Source: Batillaria attramentaria (lineage: Eukaryota > Mollusca > Gastropoda > Batillariidae). From it: DNA of 64,000 nucleotides. The DNA is taken from contig JACVVK020000334.1 of NCBI GenBank assembly GCA_018292915.2, positions 547,501 to 611,500 on the forward strand, read 5' to 3'. A program made the translations under genes and the position numbers. Positions within the stretch are counted from its first letter, which is position 1. Each line of letters starts with the position of its first letter. The notes under the pieces were generated by a model, which was not told where the DNA came from, made no database searches, and saw nothing but the letters and a program-made list of their open reading frames with translations. This document shows, in pieces, positions 63,826-64,000 of this stretch.

Positions 63826-64000
63826 CATATTCCACCTTCTTTTACACCAGTCTGTTCTACTCAACACTCCGACTGAATCTCTCCAAAGGAAATAGAAAGT
63901 AATTTGAATCTCAATTCAAAATTTGAATCTCCGCTCCCCCAGACGTGAATATTTCAGGAACAGCAAGATTACGACCTAAGTGAAACTCGATCCGTGTGGT

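Overview
The window is eukaryotic nuclear DNA, most probably from a lophotrochozoan animal and likely a gastropod-type mollusc. The evidence is split genes with GT-AG introns and consistent phase, tRNA-derived SINEs, several CR1/L2-like LINEs, a Ty3-type LTR retrotransposon, Penelope-like fragments and very dense dinucleotide microsatellites. There is no bacterial operon structure, rRNA gene or CRISPR array. The species assignment is inference only.

Two host protein-coding genes can be assembled end to end, both on the minus strand. (1) 9009-18561: five exons, all splice phases consistent, 938 codons, encoding a Thr/Pro-rich N-terminus, a NERD-like PD-(D/E)XK nuclease domain and an SF1 (UvrD-like) helicase with Walker A, Walker B and C-terminal motifs. 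Its upstream flank is an 11-unit tandem array with a CACGTG E-box in 10 units, its N-terminus is a coding minisatellite, and its last codons lie inside a 34-bp tandem repeat. (2) 38641-43772: five exons, phase-consistent, 381 aa, a complete class A (rhodopsin-like, peptide-receptor-type) seven-transmembrane receptor whose introns hold SINEs and a 1.3-kb 22-bp satellite.

The rest is mainly mobile DNA. 1-4963 is a Ty3/gypsy element (minus) with an intact 1423-aa gag-pol; the 207 bp of its left LTR inside the window match the right LTR exactly, so it is young. 54511-58520 holds an apparently intact 1164-aa LINE (APE + RT, with a 2A-like NPGP motif). Truncated LINEs lie at 5690-6583, 12057-12888, 15448-16092, 20908-22815 and 59979-60207. 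A Helitron/Helentron-like non-autonomous element with a ~304-bp satellite core lies in intron 2 of the helicase gene (11905-14932). Penelope-like material is at 25588-26007 (inverted terminal copies inside a 14-bp target duplication) and 60309-60875 (GIY-YIG endonuclease piece plus terminal sequence). Six copies of one tRNA-derived SINE family, a second SINE-like family (two copies), a hAT-like MITE and several long foldback hairpins are also present.

The remaining space is satellites (22, 24, 25, 26, 30, 34, 57, 72 and 108 bp units), microsatellites, diverged dispersed duplications (6.9-8.3 kb against 27.3-29.2 kb; 20.5 against 23.6 kb) and a 0.9-kb G-depleted strand-asymmetric block (24.06-24.96 kb). 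Most long open frames outside the elements named above are read-through of these repeats.
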